In this document: piece after piece, positions 1-6,169 of the stretch
Numbering within the stretch: position 1 is the stretch's first letter
How the letters are laid out: the number at the start of each line of letters is the position of its first letter
DNA from: Pseudomonadota bacterium
GTDB taxonomy: Bacteria > Pseudomonadota > Gammaproteobacteria > Burkholderiales > Burkholderiaceae_D
Reading direction: 5' to 3'
NCBI GenBank assembly: GCA_023392035.1
Contig: JAEVZY010000124.1
Location: 1-15,194, forward strand
DNA: 15,194 bases
The notes under the pieces: model-generated
Told to the model about the DNA's origin: nothing
The model's database searches: none
The model's input: the letters and a program-made list of their open reading frames with translations, nothing else
Position numbers and translations under genes: made by a program

Positions 1-38
1 CCTCGTAAATTGGATTTTTCTCGTAATGGGAGCTACAC
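1..38 (+). repeat. Leader repeat upstream of the first OrfA-like gene, matching 699-736
   Basis: The 38 bases before the first OrfA-like gene match the 38 bases before the second one (699-736) with only a handful of mismatches. Both copies contain GGATTTTTCTCGTAA followed by a GGGAGC ribosome binding site. Shorter versions lie before the third gene (GATTTCCCCAGTCAAGGGAGC) in two blocks and before the fourth (ending in ATCAAGGGAGC). The duplicated unit therefore includes the leader as well as the coding region. The left limit of the repeat cannot be seen because the window starts here. Confidence 0.7.
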
Positions 39-332
39 ATGAAGAAGTCAAATTTTTCAGACATTGAGATCCTCGCCGCACTCCAGCGAGTGGAAGAAGG
101 CTTGCCGGCTCAAGCGCTCTGCTGGGAGTTGGGAATCACCATGAAGACCTTCAACAGCTGGCGTAGCACCCACGGCCAGGCGGCGTTGGAAGCCTTGGCC
201 GACCGCGAGACTACGCTCTTGATGTCGCGCCTGCGGAAAATGGAAGCAGAAGGTGTGCGGCGGCTCAAGAAGATACAGATGCAGGAAAATCTGAAGGCCA
301 AAGAGCCGAAAGACAGGTCCGAGAAAAAATAA
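39..332 (+). CDS. Stand-alone IS3 OrfA-like helix-turn-helix protein, copy 1
   Basis: This 97-residue protein resembles the small OrfA subunit of IS3-family transposases, which binds the element's ends and dimerises through a leucine zipper. A helix-turn-helix is visible at about residues 8-45, containing LCWELGI and the recognition-helix stretch TFNSWRS. It is followed by a charged helix with LMSRLRKMEAEGV and RLKKIQ, comparable to the OrfA zipper. The start is set by GGGAGC seven bases before the ATG. No OrfB with a DDE catalytic domain follows, and no insertion-sequence ends were found. It is the closest relative of copy 2, sharing most residues with many synonymous differences and an in-frame indel, which suggests both are kept as proteins. 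The role is unknown: a domesticated DNA-binding protein is possible, and so is an insertion-sequence relic. Family assignment is fairly sure; function is not. Confidence 0.75.
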   Translation: MKKSNFSDIEILAALQRVEEGLPAQALCWELGITMKTFNSWRSTHGQAALEALADRETTLLMSRLRKMEAEGVRRLKKIQMQENLKAKEPKDRSEKK

Positions 333-357
333 GCATGCCCTCCGAAGCGGAGTGCAT
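324..357 (+). other. A-tract, stop codon and stem-loop at the end of copy 1
   Basis: Six A residues (324-329) run into the TAA stop (330-332). A stem-loop begins three bases later at 335: ATGC-C-CTCCG pairs with CGGAG-T-GCAT around an AAG loop, one mismatch, ending at 357. No T-tract follows on the plus strand, so this is not a normal plus-strand terminator. On the minus strand the A-run becomes a T-run and the structure would look like a terminator, but no minus-strand gene ends here. The arrangement also resembles a minus-one frameshift site, because the minus-one frame stays open to 724. Confidence 0.45.
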
Positions 358-698
358 CTGCGCTGGCTTTGCGGACGATAGCTCCGCGGGCAATGGCACG
401 TCCTATGAGAACGCGCCCGCCGGCAACGGCTTGCGCATCGCCTCCGGCCTCACCACTGTAACCTCGTCGCCATTAAAGCCGTCAAGAAAGGCGGACCCGG
501 CCTCTTTCACCTCCGGTTATCGCCCAAATGAACGAAAGCTATTCCTACGGTGCGCCAGCAGAGGAGCAGGCGCTGTTTCCCGAAGACGTCCTGAAGGGCT
601 GCACTTCCGAACCATTGTTGGCGCCTTAGCACAAAGCGAAGCATCACCAGGCTTTGATGTTCAACGCAATGCTCCGGCCGGCGACCCGCCGGCCGATT
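333..698. other. Gap between copies 1 and 2 with no recognisable gene
   Basis: This gap separates OrfA-like copies 1 and 2. A plus-strand open frame runs from ATG 335 to 724, but its product is rich in Ser, Ala, Gly, Pro and Arg, resembles no family I know, and has no good ribosome binding site. A shorter open frame at 528-629 would encode 33 residues starting MNESYSYGAPAEEQALFPED, also without a clear ribosome binding site. I read the stretch as degraded or non-coding sequence. No orfB-like transposase remnant was recognised. Confidence 0.4.
675..695. repeat. Perfect GC-rich inverted repeat upstream of copy 2
   Basis: CGGCCGGCG (675-683) and CGCCGGCCG (687-695) form a nine-base-pair stem with a three-base ACC loop. 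The T-run nearest to it begins about 17 bases downstream inside the copy 2 leader, too far for a standard intrinsic terminator. A related GGCCGGCC palindrome lies upstream of copy 4 near 1609. It could be a regulatory hairpin or a protein site; the sequence does not decide. Confidence 0.55.
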
Positions 699-736
699 CC
701 TCGTCTATTGGATTTTTCTCGTAAAGGGAGCTCTAC
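699..736 (+). repeat. Leader repeat upstream of copy 2, matching 1-38
   Basis: This is the second copy of the 38-base leader described at 1-38, offset by 698 bases. It supplies the AAAGGGAGC ribosome binding site of copy 2. Confidence 0.7.
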
Positions 737-1018
737 ATGAAGAAGTCAAATTTTTCAGACATTGAGATCCTGGCCGCGCTCCAGCGCGTGGAAGACGGCC
801 TGCCGGTACAAGTGCTCTGCTGGGAGTTGGGAATCACCATGAAGACCTTCAACGGCTGGCGAAGTACCCACGGCCGGGCGGCATTGAAAGCCTTGGCTGA
901 CCGCGAAACTCATCTGTTGATGTCACGCCTGCGGAAGATGGAAGCAGAAGGCGTGCGGCCCAAGAGGATGCAGGAATATCCACCCACCAAGCCGAAGGAT
1001 GGGTCCGGGAAAAAGTGA
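737..1018 (+). CDS. Stand-alone IS3 OrfA-like helix-turn-helix protein, copy 2
   Basis: This 93-residue paralogue of copy 1 begins with the same MKKSNFSDIEILAALQRVE. It keeps the helix-turn-helix (LCWELGITMKTFNGWRS, about residues 28-44) and the LMSRLRKMEAEGV segment. It then diverges: the second half of the zipper-like helix is shortened by an in-frame loss of twelve bases relative to copy 1 and replaced by a Pro/Lys-rich tail, so dimerisation may be altered. Its ribosome binding site is AAAGGGAGC. The stop lies inside a small inverted repeat, GGGAAA (1007-1012) with TTTCCC (1019-1024). Copy 3 starts 24 bases later, so the two are probably cotranscribed. No OrfB follows. Function is unknown. 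Confidence 0.75.
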   Translation: MKKSNFSDIEILAALQRVEDGLPVQVLCWELGITMKTFNGWRSTHGRAALKALADRETHLLMSRLRKMEAEGVRPKRMQEYPPTKPKDGSGKK

Positions 1019-1042
1019 TTTCCCCAGTCAAGGGAGCTGCAC

Positions 1043-1303
1043 ATGAAAGAGCCAAAGTATTCAGACGGTGCAATCGTCGCCGCGCTCATGAAAGTGGAAG
1101 ATGGACTGCCGGTCCAGCAGCTTTGCTGGGACCTGGGTATCAGCATCAAGACCTTCAACACCTGGCGCTCCAGATTTGTGGACATCAAGCGGCAAGCAGA
1201 CTACGGAGGCATCGTCGCCGCGCTGTTGGAGCGCATAAAGGAACTGGAAACCCAGAACCTGAAGCTCAAGAAAATGCGCGCTCGCAAGAAGGCCGGTGCG
1301 TGA
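1043..1303 (+). CDS. Stand-alone IS3 OrfA-like helix-turn-helix protein, copy 3
   Basis: This is an 86-residue, more divergent member of the array. The helix-turn-helix reads LCWDLGISIKTFNTWRS at about residues 27-43. The C-terminal helix, LLERIKELETQNLKLKKM, has clear leucine spacing typical of an OrfA zipper and ends in a basic RARKKAGA tail. The start is supported by CAAGGGAGC before the ATG. The LCWxLGI core links it to copies 1 and 2, and the KELE...KLKKM helix links it to copy 4, so it sits between the two types. No OrfB frame follows; downstream is a 356-base gap. Confidence 0.72.
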   Translation: MKEPKYSDGAIVAALMKVEDGLPVQQLCWDLGISIKTFNTWRSRFVDIKRQADYGGIVAALLERIKELETQNLKLKKMRARKKAGA

Positions 1304-1659
1304 AGGACGCTTGGACGAAGGCGTCGCACGGCCAGCCCCGATTCCCATAATCTGCATCAAGGAATTGCCCAAGCCACAGCGGGAAAATTTCCCCATGGCC
1401 AAGCGCATTCCCATCCATCCCACCCACCCCGAAAGCGCAAGTGAAGCGCCAGACCTGGATCGCTCGAAAGAGTGATCAATCAAATCGATCGACGAACAAA
1501 AAAATCTTGAAGCTTCGCCTTCACTAAAACTTTTTGCAGATGCGCTGCCAAGCGGGAATTATCAGTCCCAATTCTTGTCGGCACGCGCAACCCGATCGCT
1601 CTCGGGCCGGCCGGCATCGGTGAGTCAGACTGGGATCTTCCAATCAAGGGAGCGCTTAC
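1304..1659. other. Gap between copies 3 and 4
   Basis: There is no intact recognised gene here. The stretch contains a possible truncated DUF3079 start (1395-1475), an A-rich segment around 1480-1530 and a GGCCGGCC palindrome near 1609. It ends in the conserved leader of copy 4. A promoter for copy 4 could lie in the A-rich segment, but I see no convincing pair of boxes. Confidence 0.4.
1395..1475 (+). pseudogene. Possible truncated DUF3079-like remnant
   Basis: A 26-codon open frame starts MAKRIPIHPTHPE. This matches my memory of how the short DUF3079 proteins of proteobacteria begin (MAK-x-P-HP-x-HPER). In those proteins a Cys-rich segment (CWGCD...CxxD..CGNG) follows, but here the frame diverges straight after HPE and stops at 1473. 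I infer a gene whose 3' part was lost in a rearrangement. The match is short and from memory, so it could be chance. Confidence 0.3.
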
Positions 1660-1944
1660 ATGAAGAAGTCCAGATTCTCGGAAAGTCAGATCATTGCTGC
1701 GATCAAACAGGCGGAAAACGGACAGTCGGTGTCGGAGATTTGTCGGGAAATGGAAATCAGCACCGCAACCTTCCATGGCTGGCGAACCAAGTTCGGCAGT
1801 CCCAAGCGGCAGACCAAACCCGGCGGCAAAGCGGGAGCGCTGATGACGCGTCTGAAAGAGCTGGAAGCTGAAAACGTCCGACTCAAGAAAATGCAGATGC
1901 AAGAGTCCATCAAGGCCCAGATGCTGAAGGAAGCGCAAGGGTGA
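1660..1944 (+). CDS. Stand-alone IS3 OrfA-like helix-turn-helix protein, copy 4
   Basis: This 94-residue protein is the most canonical OrfA of the four. It begins MKKSRFSESQIIAAIKQAE. The helix-turn-helix contains EICREMEISTATFHGWRTKFG (about residues 25-46) in two overlapping helices. The zipper helix reads LMTRLKELEAENVRLKKM, close to the IS3 OrfA consensus LKELExENxRLKKM, and ends KAQMLKEAQG. A real IS3 element would continue in the minus-one frame into orfB; here the next gene encodes an exported protein instead, and it starts inside the last codons of this one (GTGA overlap, 1941-1944). Both are therefore probably translated from one message. An IS relic that lost orfB, or a recruited regulator of the downstream gene, are the main alternatives. 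Confidence 0.75.
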   Translation: MKKSRFSESQIIAAIKQAENGQSVSEICREMEISTATFHGWRTKFGSPKRQTKPGGKAGALMTRLKELEAENVRLKKMQMQESIKAQMLKEAQG

Positions 1945-2603
1945 AAATGATGCGTACACTTTCAAAGCTTCTACCTTGGCTGGCATTCATCTTCACACTG
2001 CATGTTCATGCCGCCTCCGCTCCCAACGCCATCGTCATAGATGACTCCGCGATTGGAAGAAAGGCAGCCGATGAGCGGTCTCCCGAGGTATATCGCTACC
2101 CCAAGCATCTGCAGGTAAAGATCATGGAGACCGCCTCGGCGCCGGATGGCGTCGCCGTGTTCCGGCTGGAACAGGTCGTCTTGCCTGAACCGGGCACGCA
2201 ACGCTTCGAAAAAGTCCCGCCTCTTTGGGTCGACGCGTCGCACTTGGTACTGTTCGATGACATGAAACCCATCAGGACATGCTGGCCGTTTCAAACCCTG
2301 TCATTCAAAACCAAGTTCAGCGAAGTCAAGGTCAGCTTCAACGCCGATGGATCGGGATCGGTCCACAAGCGCGATGCCGAGCTGGTACCAATCCCGGTCT
2401 GGACTTACGAAAGTCGAGGCGTCATCGGCCTCAGGGACCGCAGGGGCCAGCAACTCTATGTACTGATCCTCGACAAAAATACCGGCGAGTTCCTGCTGCC
2501 GGACAGCCGGGTCGTCGCCGAAAAGCGCGACTGTCGCCCGGCCCAGCGCCAGGAATCCGGGTGGCAGAAGCTTCCCGCCTTACCGGCTTTTCCCGGCACC
2601 TGA
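1941..2603 (+). CDS. Exported protein of unknown function, coupled to OrfA-like copy 4
   Basis: I do not recognise this 220-residue protein. It has a clear Sec signal peptide: a basic start (MKMMRTLSKL), a hydrophobic core (LLPWLAFIFTL) and an Ala-rich end (HVHAASA), with likely cleavage near residue 27. The mature part is mixed beta-like sequence with two cysteines (in RTCWPF and RDCRPA) that could form a periplasmic disulfide. No lipobox or transmembrane segment is seen. The GTG at 1941 is favoured because AAGGAAG lies seven bases upstream and it overlaps the stop of copy 4. ATG 1947 and ATG 1950 are alternatives that leave the signal peptide intact. Its link to a DNA-binding-type protein is unexplained. 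No clear terminator separates it from the convergent gene ending at 2658. Confidence 0.65.
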   Translation: MKMMRTLSKLLPWLAFIFTLHVHAASAPNAIVIDDSAIGRKAADERSPEVYRYPKHLQVKIMETASAPDGVAVFRLEQVVLPEPGTQRFEKVPPLWVDASHLVLFDDMKPIRTCWPFQTLSFKTKFSEVKVSFNADGSGSVHKRDAELVPIPVWTYESRGVIGLRDRRGQQLYVLILDKNTGEFLLPDSRVVAEKRDCRPAQRQESGWQKLPALPAFPGT

Positions 2604-2657
2604 GCTTCCCACGGTAATGGCCCGTAGCGAAGCGCCCGAACCAAAGCATCAACGACA

Positions 2658-3476
2658 CTAAAGCATCAAGGTTGGCGCCGGAACGTAATCCTGCTGCAGG
2701 GCATCCAGGCCGGCCTTCATCCTTTCGAATGCCTGCGCTACCTGCTGCGGATCGCCCTTCACGCCCAACTCGATGTGCCGGCGGGTTTCGGCGTCGCCTA
2801 CATGCGGCAGGCTGAACACTTTCACGGCACCGAATTCGGCTTCTATTTCCACCATCAAGGGCGTGATCAAGGACTCGATGCCGTCATACACCAGCACCGC
2901 CTGCTCGGCCCAAGGCTTCTGGTGAAACAGCTTGGGATACAAGGTATCGAGTACCCAGTCCACCATCGGCCCAGCCATTACCGGAAAGCCGGGCACGAAA
3001 TGATGCGCGCCACTGCCACCGGGATTGGCAACGCTGAAGCCGGGAATCTTGTTGAAGGGATTGGGGATGATGTCGGCGCCCGCCGGGAATTCGCCCATCT
3101 TCAGGCGATGCAGATTGTCGGGTTTGTCGAAGTCCGGTTCCACCCCGGCCTCGCGTGCGGTGTCGGCGATGCGCTCCCGGATTTTTTCACGCGCTTGCGG
3201 GTGCAGGACCAGCGGCACGCCCAGCGCGGCCGCCGCGCATTGGCGGGTATGGTCATCCGGTGTGGCGCCGATGCCGCCGAATGAAAACACGATGTCAGCG
3301 CTGGCAAAGGTTTGTTCCAGCGTGGCGGTGATCAGGGCGGGATCGTCGCCGATATAGCGGGCCCAGCCCAACTGCAGGCCACGCGCGGCAAGCTGGGCGA
3401 CCGAACGCGAGAAATGCTTGTCGGCCCGCTTTCCGGAAAGGATTTCGTCGCCGATGATGATGAGTCCGAATGCCAT
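2658..3476 (-). CDS. CinA N-terminal / MoaB-type (MoCF) domain protein
   Basis: This 272-residue cytoplasmic protein has the molybdopterin-binding-like fold found in MoaB/MogA and in the N-terminal half of CinA. The diagnostic motifs are GDEILSGKRADKH (9-21) and the nucleotide-type loop GGIGATPDDHT (67-77), corresponding to GGxGPTxDD in the family. A later GFPVMAGPM (163-171) matches the PGVPxEM region. It lacks the C-terminal nicotinamide-nucleotide amidase domain (PncC) of full-length CinA, so a CinA deamidase role should not be assumed. The N-terminal domain family includes ADP-ribose and related nucleotide pyrophosphatases, but the substrate here is unknown. It starts 18 bases after the EI24-type gene and is probably cotranscribed with it. 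Confidence 0.8.
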   Translation of the reverse strand: MAFGLIIIGDEILSGKRADKHFSRSVAQLAARGLQLGWARYIGDDPALITATLEQTFASADIVFSFGGIGATPDDHTRQCAAAALGVPLVLHPQAREKIRERIADTAREAGVEPDFDKPDNLHRLKMGEFPAGADIIPNPFNKIPGFSVANPGGSGAHHFVPGFPVMAGPMVDWVLDTLYPKLFHQKPWAEQAVLVYDGIESLITPLMVEIEAEFGAVKVFSLPHVGDAETRRHIELGVKGDPQQVAQAFERMKAGLDALQQDYVPAPTLML

Positions 3477-3494
3477 GTCTCTGCTCTCTCTTGT

Positions 3495-4352
3495 TCAGTT
3501 GATGTCTTTGAGTACTGGCTGTTGGCCCGGCATGTCCACCACCACCGCTCCGTCCGGATGAACCGCGCGCGCCAGCGTCAGCGCTTCCAGGCTGTAATGG
3601 GCAAACCATAAACCGGAGAACACGAATACCACCACGTACAGCCAGATCGAGAAAGCGGCCAGCAGCGGAAAGAAGATCACGCCCAGCGCGCCGCCCAGCC
3701 AGACCAGCGTAGGCGCCGCCCCCATGCTGCCGGTGACGACGCCGATGGCCAGCAAGGGCCAGCGATGGCGGCGTATCAGTTCCAGTCTTTCCTGGTGGCT
3801 GGCATGCTCGGACAGCGCGTCATAGGTCATGACGCGATAGGTCAGCCAGCCCCACAGCAAGGGCTGCACGATGAAGGTGAAAGGGGGAATCACGTTCAAA
3901 GGCAAGGTGACTACCCACATCAGCACAAACAGGATGAAAGTGCCAATCGATATGCCGACACTGCCCCAGAGCGATCCGCCCTGCTTCTTTTCCAGGTGCA
4001 GATAGCGGCGCGCGCTCAGGTGACGCACGATGACCGGCATGGCCAGGGCACCGACAAAGATCAGCGCGGTCAGGATCATCAGCGGCAACAGCAGCCACAT
4101 GGCCAGCAAAGGCACCAGCAAGGGCTTCAGGTTTTCCAGTCCAAACCAGGACAGGAATTGCCCTCCGCCCTGGAACCAGCCACGCTCGGTGAACCAAAGA
4201 TGCAGGGTATCGATCAGGGGCTGCAAGCCGAGCCAGAGCAAAAGTCCCCAGAGAACGGCCGAGATCAGAAACGGCATGACGGTCAGCAGCAGGATGCGCC
4301 AGTGCAGCTGGGTCCAGAGCGCGCGCGAAAAGCTGACGAGCAATAGTCGCAT
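3495..4352 (-). CDS. EI24/CysZ-like integral membrane protein
   Basis: This 285-residue hydrophobic protein belongs to the EI24-domain (CysZ-like) family found across proteobacteria, often as a conserved hypothetical. Several long hydrophobic segments are visible: about residues 20-43, two or more between 75 and 110, 135-170, and two between 200 and 250. There are loops rich in Trp and Pro, and a polar tail ending VLKDIN. I chose ATG 4352 (MRLLLVSFSRALWTQ), which matches the usual short N-terminus. A longer frame reaches 4457 with another ATG at 4382, but the extra residues run into the FKBP promoter region. The substrate is unknown; CysZ imports sulfate in enterobacteria, but nothing here ties this protein to sulfur. 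Confidence 0.7.
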   Translation of the reverse strand: MRLLLVSFSRALWTQLHWRILLLTVMPFLISAVLWGLLLWLGLQPLIDTLHLWFTERGWFQGGGQFLSWFGLENLKPLLVPLLAMWLLLPLMILTALIFVGALAMPVIVRHLSARRYLHLEKKQGGSLWGSVGISIGTFILFVLMWVVTLPLNVIPPFTFIVQPLLWGWLTYRVMTYDALSEHASHQERLELIRRHRWPLLAIGVVTGSMGAAPTLVWLGGALGVIFFPLLAAFSIWLYVVVFVFSGLWFAHYSLEALTLARAVHPDGAVVVDMPGQQPVLKDIN

Positions 4353-4421
4353 GGAGAAATCGAAGAATGGCGTTCGCTCCATTCTAGCCGCTTGCGACGT
4401 GCACGCGCTGGCAAGCGCCGC

Positions 4422-4430
4422 TGCTACAAT
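4422..4430 (+). promoter_or_regulatory. Putative extended -10 promoter of the FKBP gene
   Basis: TGCTACAAT is an extended -10 box placed 38 bases before the FKBP start codon. No good -35 box is seen at 16-18 bases, which is tolerated when the TG extension is present. It lies in the short divergent region between the EI24-type gene and the FKBP gene. Confidence 0.45.
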
Positions 4431-4468
4431 CGCCGCCTTGACCAGCCACGACCACAAAGAGGACCATC

Positions 4469-4825
4469 ATGTCGACCGTAACTACCGCTTCCGGATTGCA
4501 ATACGAAGACCTCACCGCCGGCAGCGGCGATGAAGCACAGCAAGGCGCGTACGTGACCGTGCACTACACCGGCTGGCTGCAAAATCCGGACGGCAGCCCG
4601 GGCAAGAAATTCGATTCCAGCAAGGACCGCAACGATCCCTTCGAATTCGCGCTGGGCGCGGGCCAGGTGATCAAGGGCTGGGATGAAGGCGTGCAAGGCA
4701 TGAAGGTCGGCGGCTTGCGCCGGCTGACGATTCCGGCCCCCCTGGGCTATGGCGCGCGCGGCGCAGGCGGCGTGATTCCGCCCAATGCCACCCTGATTTT
4801 CGATGTTGAATTGCTGGGCGTCTGA
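4469..4825 (+). CDS. FKBP-type peptidyl-prolyl cis-trans isomerase
   Basis: This is a single-domain, 118-residue FKBP that catalyses cis-trans isomerisation of peptidyl-proline bonds. No signal peptide is present, so it should be cytoplasmic. Family motifs are in order: VHYTGWL (31-37), FDSS (48-51), [10 protein letters not shown] (65-74) with the pocket Trp71, LGYG with Tyr94, and [14 protein letters not shown] (103-116). This is the small FKBP12-like form, without the SlyD metal-binding tail or the dimerisation domain of FkpA/Mip. The start follows AAAGAGGACC. The acyl-CoA-binding protein gene starts nine bases after the stop, so the two form an operon. Confidence 0.93.
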   Translation: MSTVTTASGLQYEDLTAGSGDEAQQGAYVTVHYTGWLQNPDGSPGKKFDSSKDRNDPFEFALGAGQVIKGWDEGVQGMKVGGLRRLTIPAPLGYGARGAGGVIPPNATLIFDVELLGV

Positions 4826-4834
4826 GGCTTCGCC

Positions 4835-5092
4835 ATGGAACTGCAACAGCAATTCGAACAAGCGGTGGCGGAGTCCAAGACCCTGGCCACGCGCCCGGAT
4901 CCGATGACCCTGCTGAAGATCTACAGCCTGTACAAGCAGGCGTCCGCCGGCGACGTGCAAGGCGAACGCCCGGGCATCACCGACATGGTGGGCCGCGCCA
5001 AGTGGGACGCCTGGAGCAATCTCAAGGGCACCAGCCAGGACGATGCGAAGCAGCGCTACATCGACCTGATCGAAGAGTTGAAGGACGCCTGA
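4835..5092 (+). CDS. Acyl-CoA-binding protein (ACBP)
   Basis: This 85-residue protein is an intact ACBP, a four-helix protein that binds medium- and long-chain acyl-CoA esters in the cytoplasm and buffers the acyl-CoA pool. The signature YSLYKQASAGD (30-40) is complete, followed by RPG and MVGRAKWDAW (51-60). Residues equivalent to the acyl-CoA contacts of bovine ACBP are present with a two-residue offset: Tyr30, Tyr33, Lys34, Lys56 and Tyr75. Length is typical of the free-standing family. A weak TGAGG precedes the start, and the gene follows the FKBP gene closely. ACBPs are mainly eukaryotic but occur in some proteobacteria, including Burkholderiales. Confidence 0.93.
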   Translation: MELQQQFEQAVAESKTLATRPDPMTLLKIYSLYKQASAGDVQGERPGITDMVGRAKWDAWSNLKGTSQDDAKQRYIDLIEELKDA

Positions 5093-5119
5093 AGCGGCGC
5101 CCTTCGTGCACCTGGACAC

Positions 5120-5154
5120 GCTGCCGCCCGCCGCTTTACCAGGCAGGCGGCAGC
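5120..5154. terminator. Possible terminator between convergent ACBP and dehydrogenase genes
   Basis: GCTGCCGCC (5120-5128) pairs perfectly with GGCGGCAGC (5146-5154) around a 17-base loop. Only a short ATTTC follows on the plus side, so this is a weak intrinsic terminator at best. Its position between two convergent stops supports the call. Confidence 0.4.
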
Positions 5155-5165
5155 ATTTCAGCACA

Positions 5166-6131
5166 TCAGGGATTCAACAGATTCGGCGGACGCTGCCCGC
5201 TCAAGGCGGCGATCAGATTGTCGGCCGCGCAATTGGCCATCGCCAGCCGCGTATTGCGTGACGAGCTGGCGATATGGGGCGTGAGCACCACGTTCTTCAA
5301 GCCCAGGAAGCCCGGATTGAACGCCGGCTCATTCTCGAACACATCCAGCCCGGCGCCGGCAATTCTTGCCGCCTGCAAGGCCGCGATCAGGGCCGCATCG
5401 TCCACCACGCCGCCGCGCGCAATATTGACCAGGGTGGCGGTTGGCTTCATCAGGGCCAGTTCGGCCGCGCCGATCAGGTGATGCACATCCTTTGAATAGG
5501 GCACCACCAGCAGCACGTGGTCAGCGCTCCCGAGCAGTTCTTCCTTGCTCACGTAACGCGCATGATTGGCCCGCTCTTCCAGCGCCGGATCCAGGCGCGA
5601 GCGGTTGTGATAGATGACCTTCATGTTAAAGCCCATCGAGCGCCGGGCAATCGCCTGGCCGATGCGCCCCATGCCGATGATGCCCAGGGTCGAACCATGG
5701 ATGTCCACGCCCATGAAGCCGTCATAGCGCCAGCGGTCCCATTTGCCTGCGCGCAGCCATTGCTCGGATTCGGTGACGCGGCGCGCCGTGGCCATCAAGA
5801 GCGCAAAGCCGAAGTCGGCGGTGGTTTCGTTCAGCACTTCCGGCGTATTGGTCACCATCACGCCCGCCGCGCTGGCGGCTGGCACATCGATGTTGTTGTA
5901 GCCCACGGCCATATTGCAGACCGCTTTCAGGCGCGGCGCGGCGGCCAGCACCGCCGGTGAAATGCGCTCGGACAAGGTGGCGAATACGCCGTCCTTGTCC
6001 GCCAGTTGCTGCGCCAGTTCGGCTTCGCTGAAGATGTGGTCGGACTGATTGGTCTGCAGCTCGAAATGCTGGCCGAGGCGCTCGATCACTTCCGGGAAGA
6101 TTTCACGCGCCACCAGGACTTTCTTTTTCAT
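5166..6131 (-). CDS. D-isomer 2-hydroxyacid dehydrogenase (GhrB-like)
   Basis: This 321-residue cytoplasmic NAD(P)-dependent enzyme probably reduces a 2-oxoacid such as glyoxylate, hydroxypyruvate or 2-ketogluconate. The substrate-binding part has VGYNNIDV (76-83). The Rossmann motif is LGIIGMGRIGQAIARR (149-164), followed by HNRSR (175-179), a loop that usually favours NADPH. The catalytic Arg239 (NIARGG), Glu268 (DVFENEP) and His286 (TPHIASS) are all present, two or one residue off the E. coli GhrB positions as I remember them. The start has CTGGAG seven bases upstream. It lies 38 bases after the antiporter-type gene and is likely cotranscribed. Exact substrate cannot be read from sequence. 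Confidence 0.88.
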   Translation of the reverse strand: MKKKVLVAREIFPEVIERLGQHFELQTNQSDHIFSEAELAQQLADKDGVFATLSERISPAVLAAAPRLKAVCNMAVGYNNIDVPAASAAGVMVTNTPEVLNETTADFGFALLMATARRVTESEQWLRAGKWDRWRYDGFMGVDIHGSTLGIIGMGRIGQAIARRSMGFNMKVIYHNRSRLDPALEERANHARYVSKEELLGSADHVLLVVPYSKDVHHLIGAAELALMKPTATLVNIARGGVVDDAALIAALQAARIAGAGLDVFENEPAFNPGFLGLKNVVLTPHIASSSRNTRLAMANCAADNLIAALSGQRPPNLLNP

Positions 6132-6169
6132 TGTGTCTCCAGGTTTGTTTTATTTCTTCGGTTGCGAAT

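Noticed and set aside
528..629. A 33-codon frame (MNESYSYGAPAEEQ...) as a small gene
   Set aside because: It lacks a ribosome binding site and any recognised family, and lies in degraded sequence; noted only as part of the gap.
675..720. Intrinsic terminator between copies 1 and 2
   Set aside because: The stem is perfect, but the T-run begins about 17 bases after it and is part of the leader repeat shared with copy 1.
39..1944. Integron cassette array, because of several small same-strand genes in a row
   Set aside because: No attC-like sites with paired GTTRRRY-type cores occur between the genes, spacers differ greatly in length, and the genes are homologous to each other.
1..1944. Complete IS3 insertion sequence
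   Set aside because: No orfB with DDE motifs on either strand and no matching terminal inverted repeats were found around any OrfA-like copy.
1061..1986. Long minus-strand open frames opposite OrfA-like copies 3 and 4
   Set aside because: They are antisense to intact homologous genes, have no ribosome binding sites and show no recognisable domains.
2604..2657. Terminator between the exported protein gene and the CinA-type gene
   Set aside because: No stem with an adjacent T-run was found in this short convergent gap.
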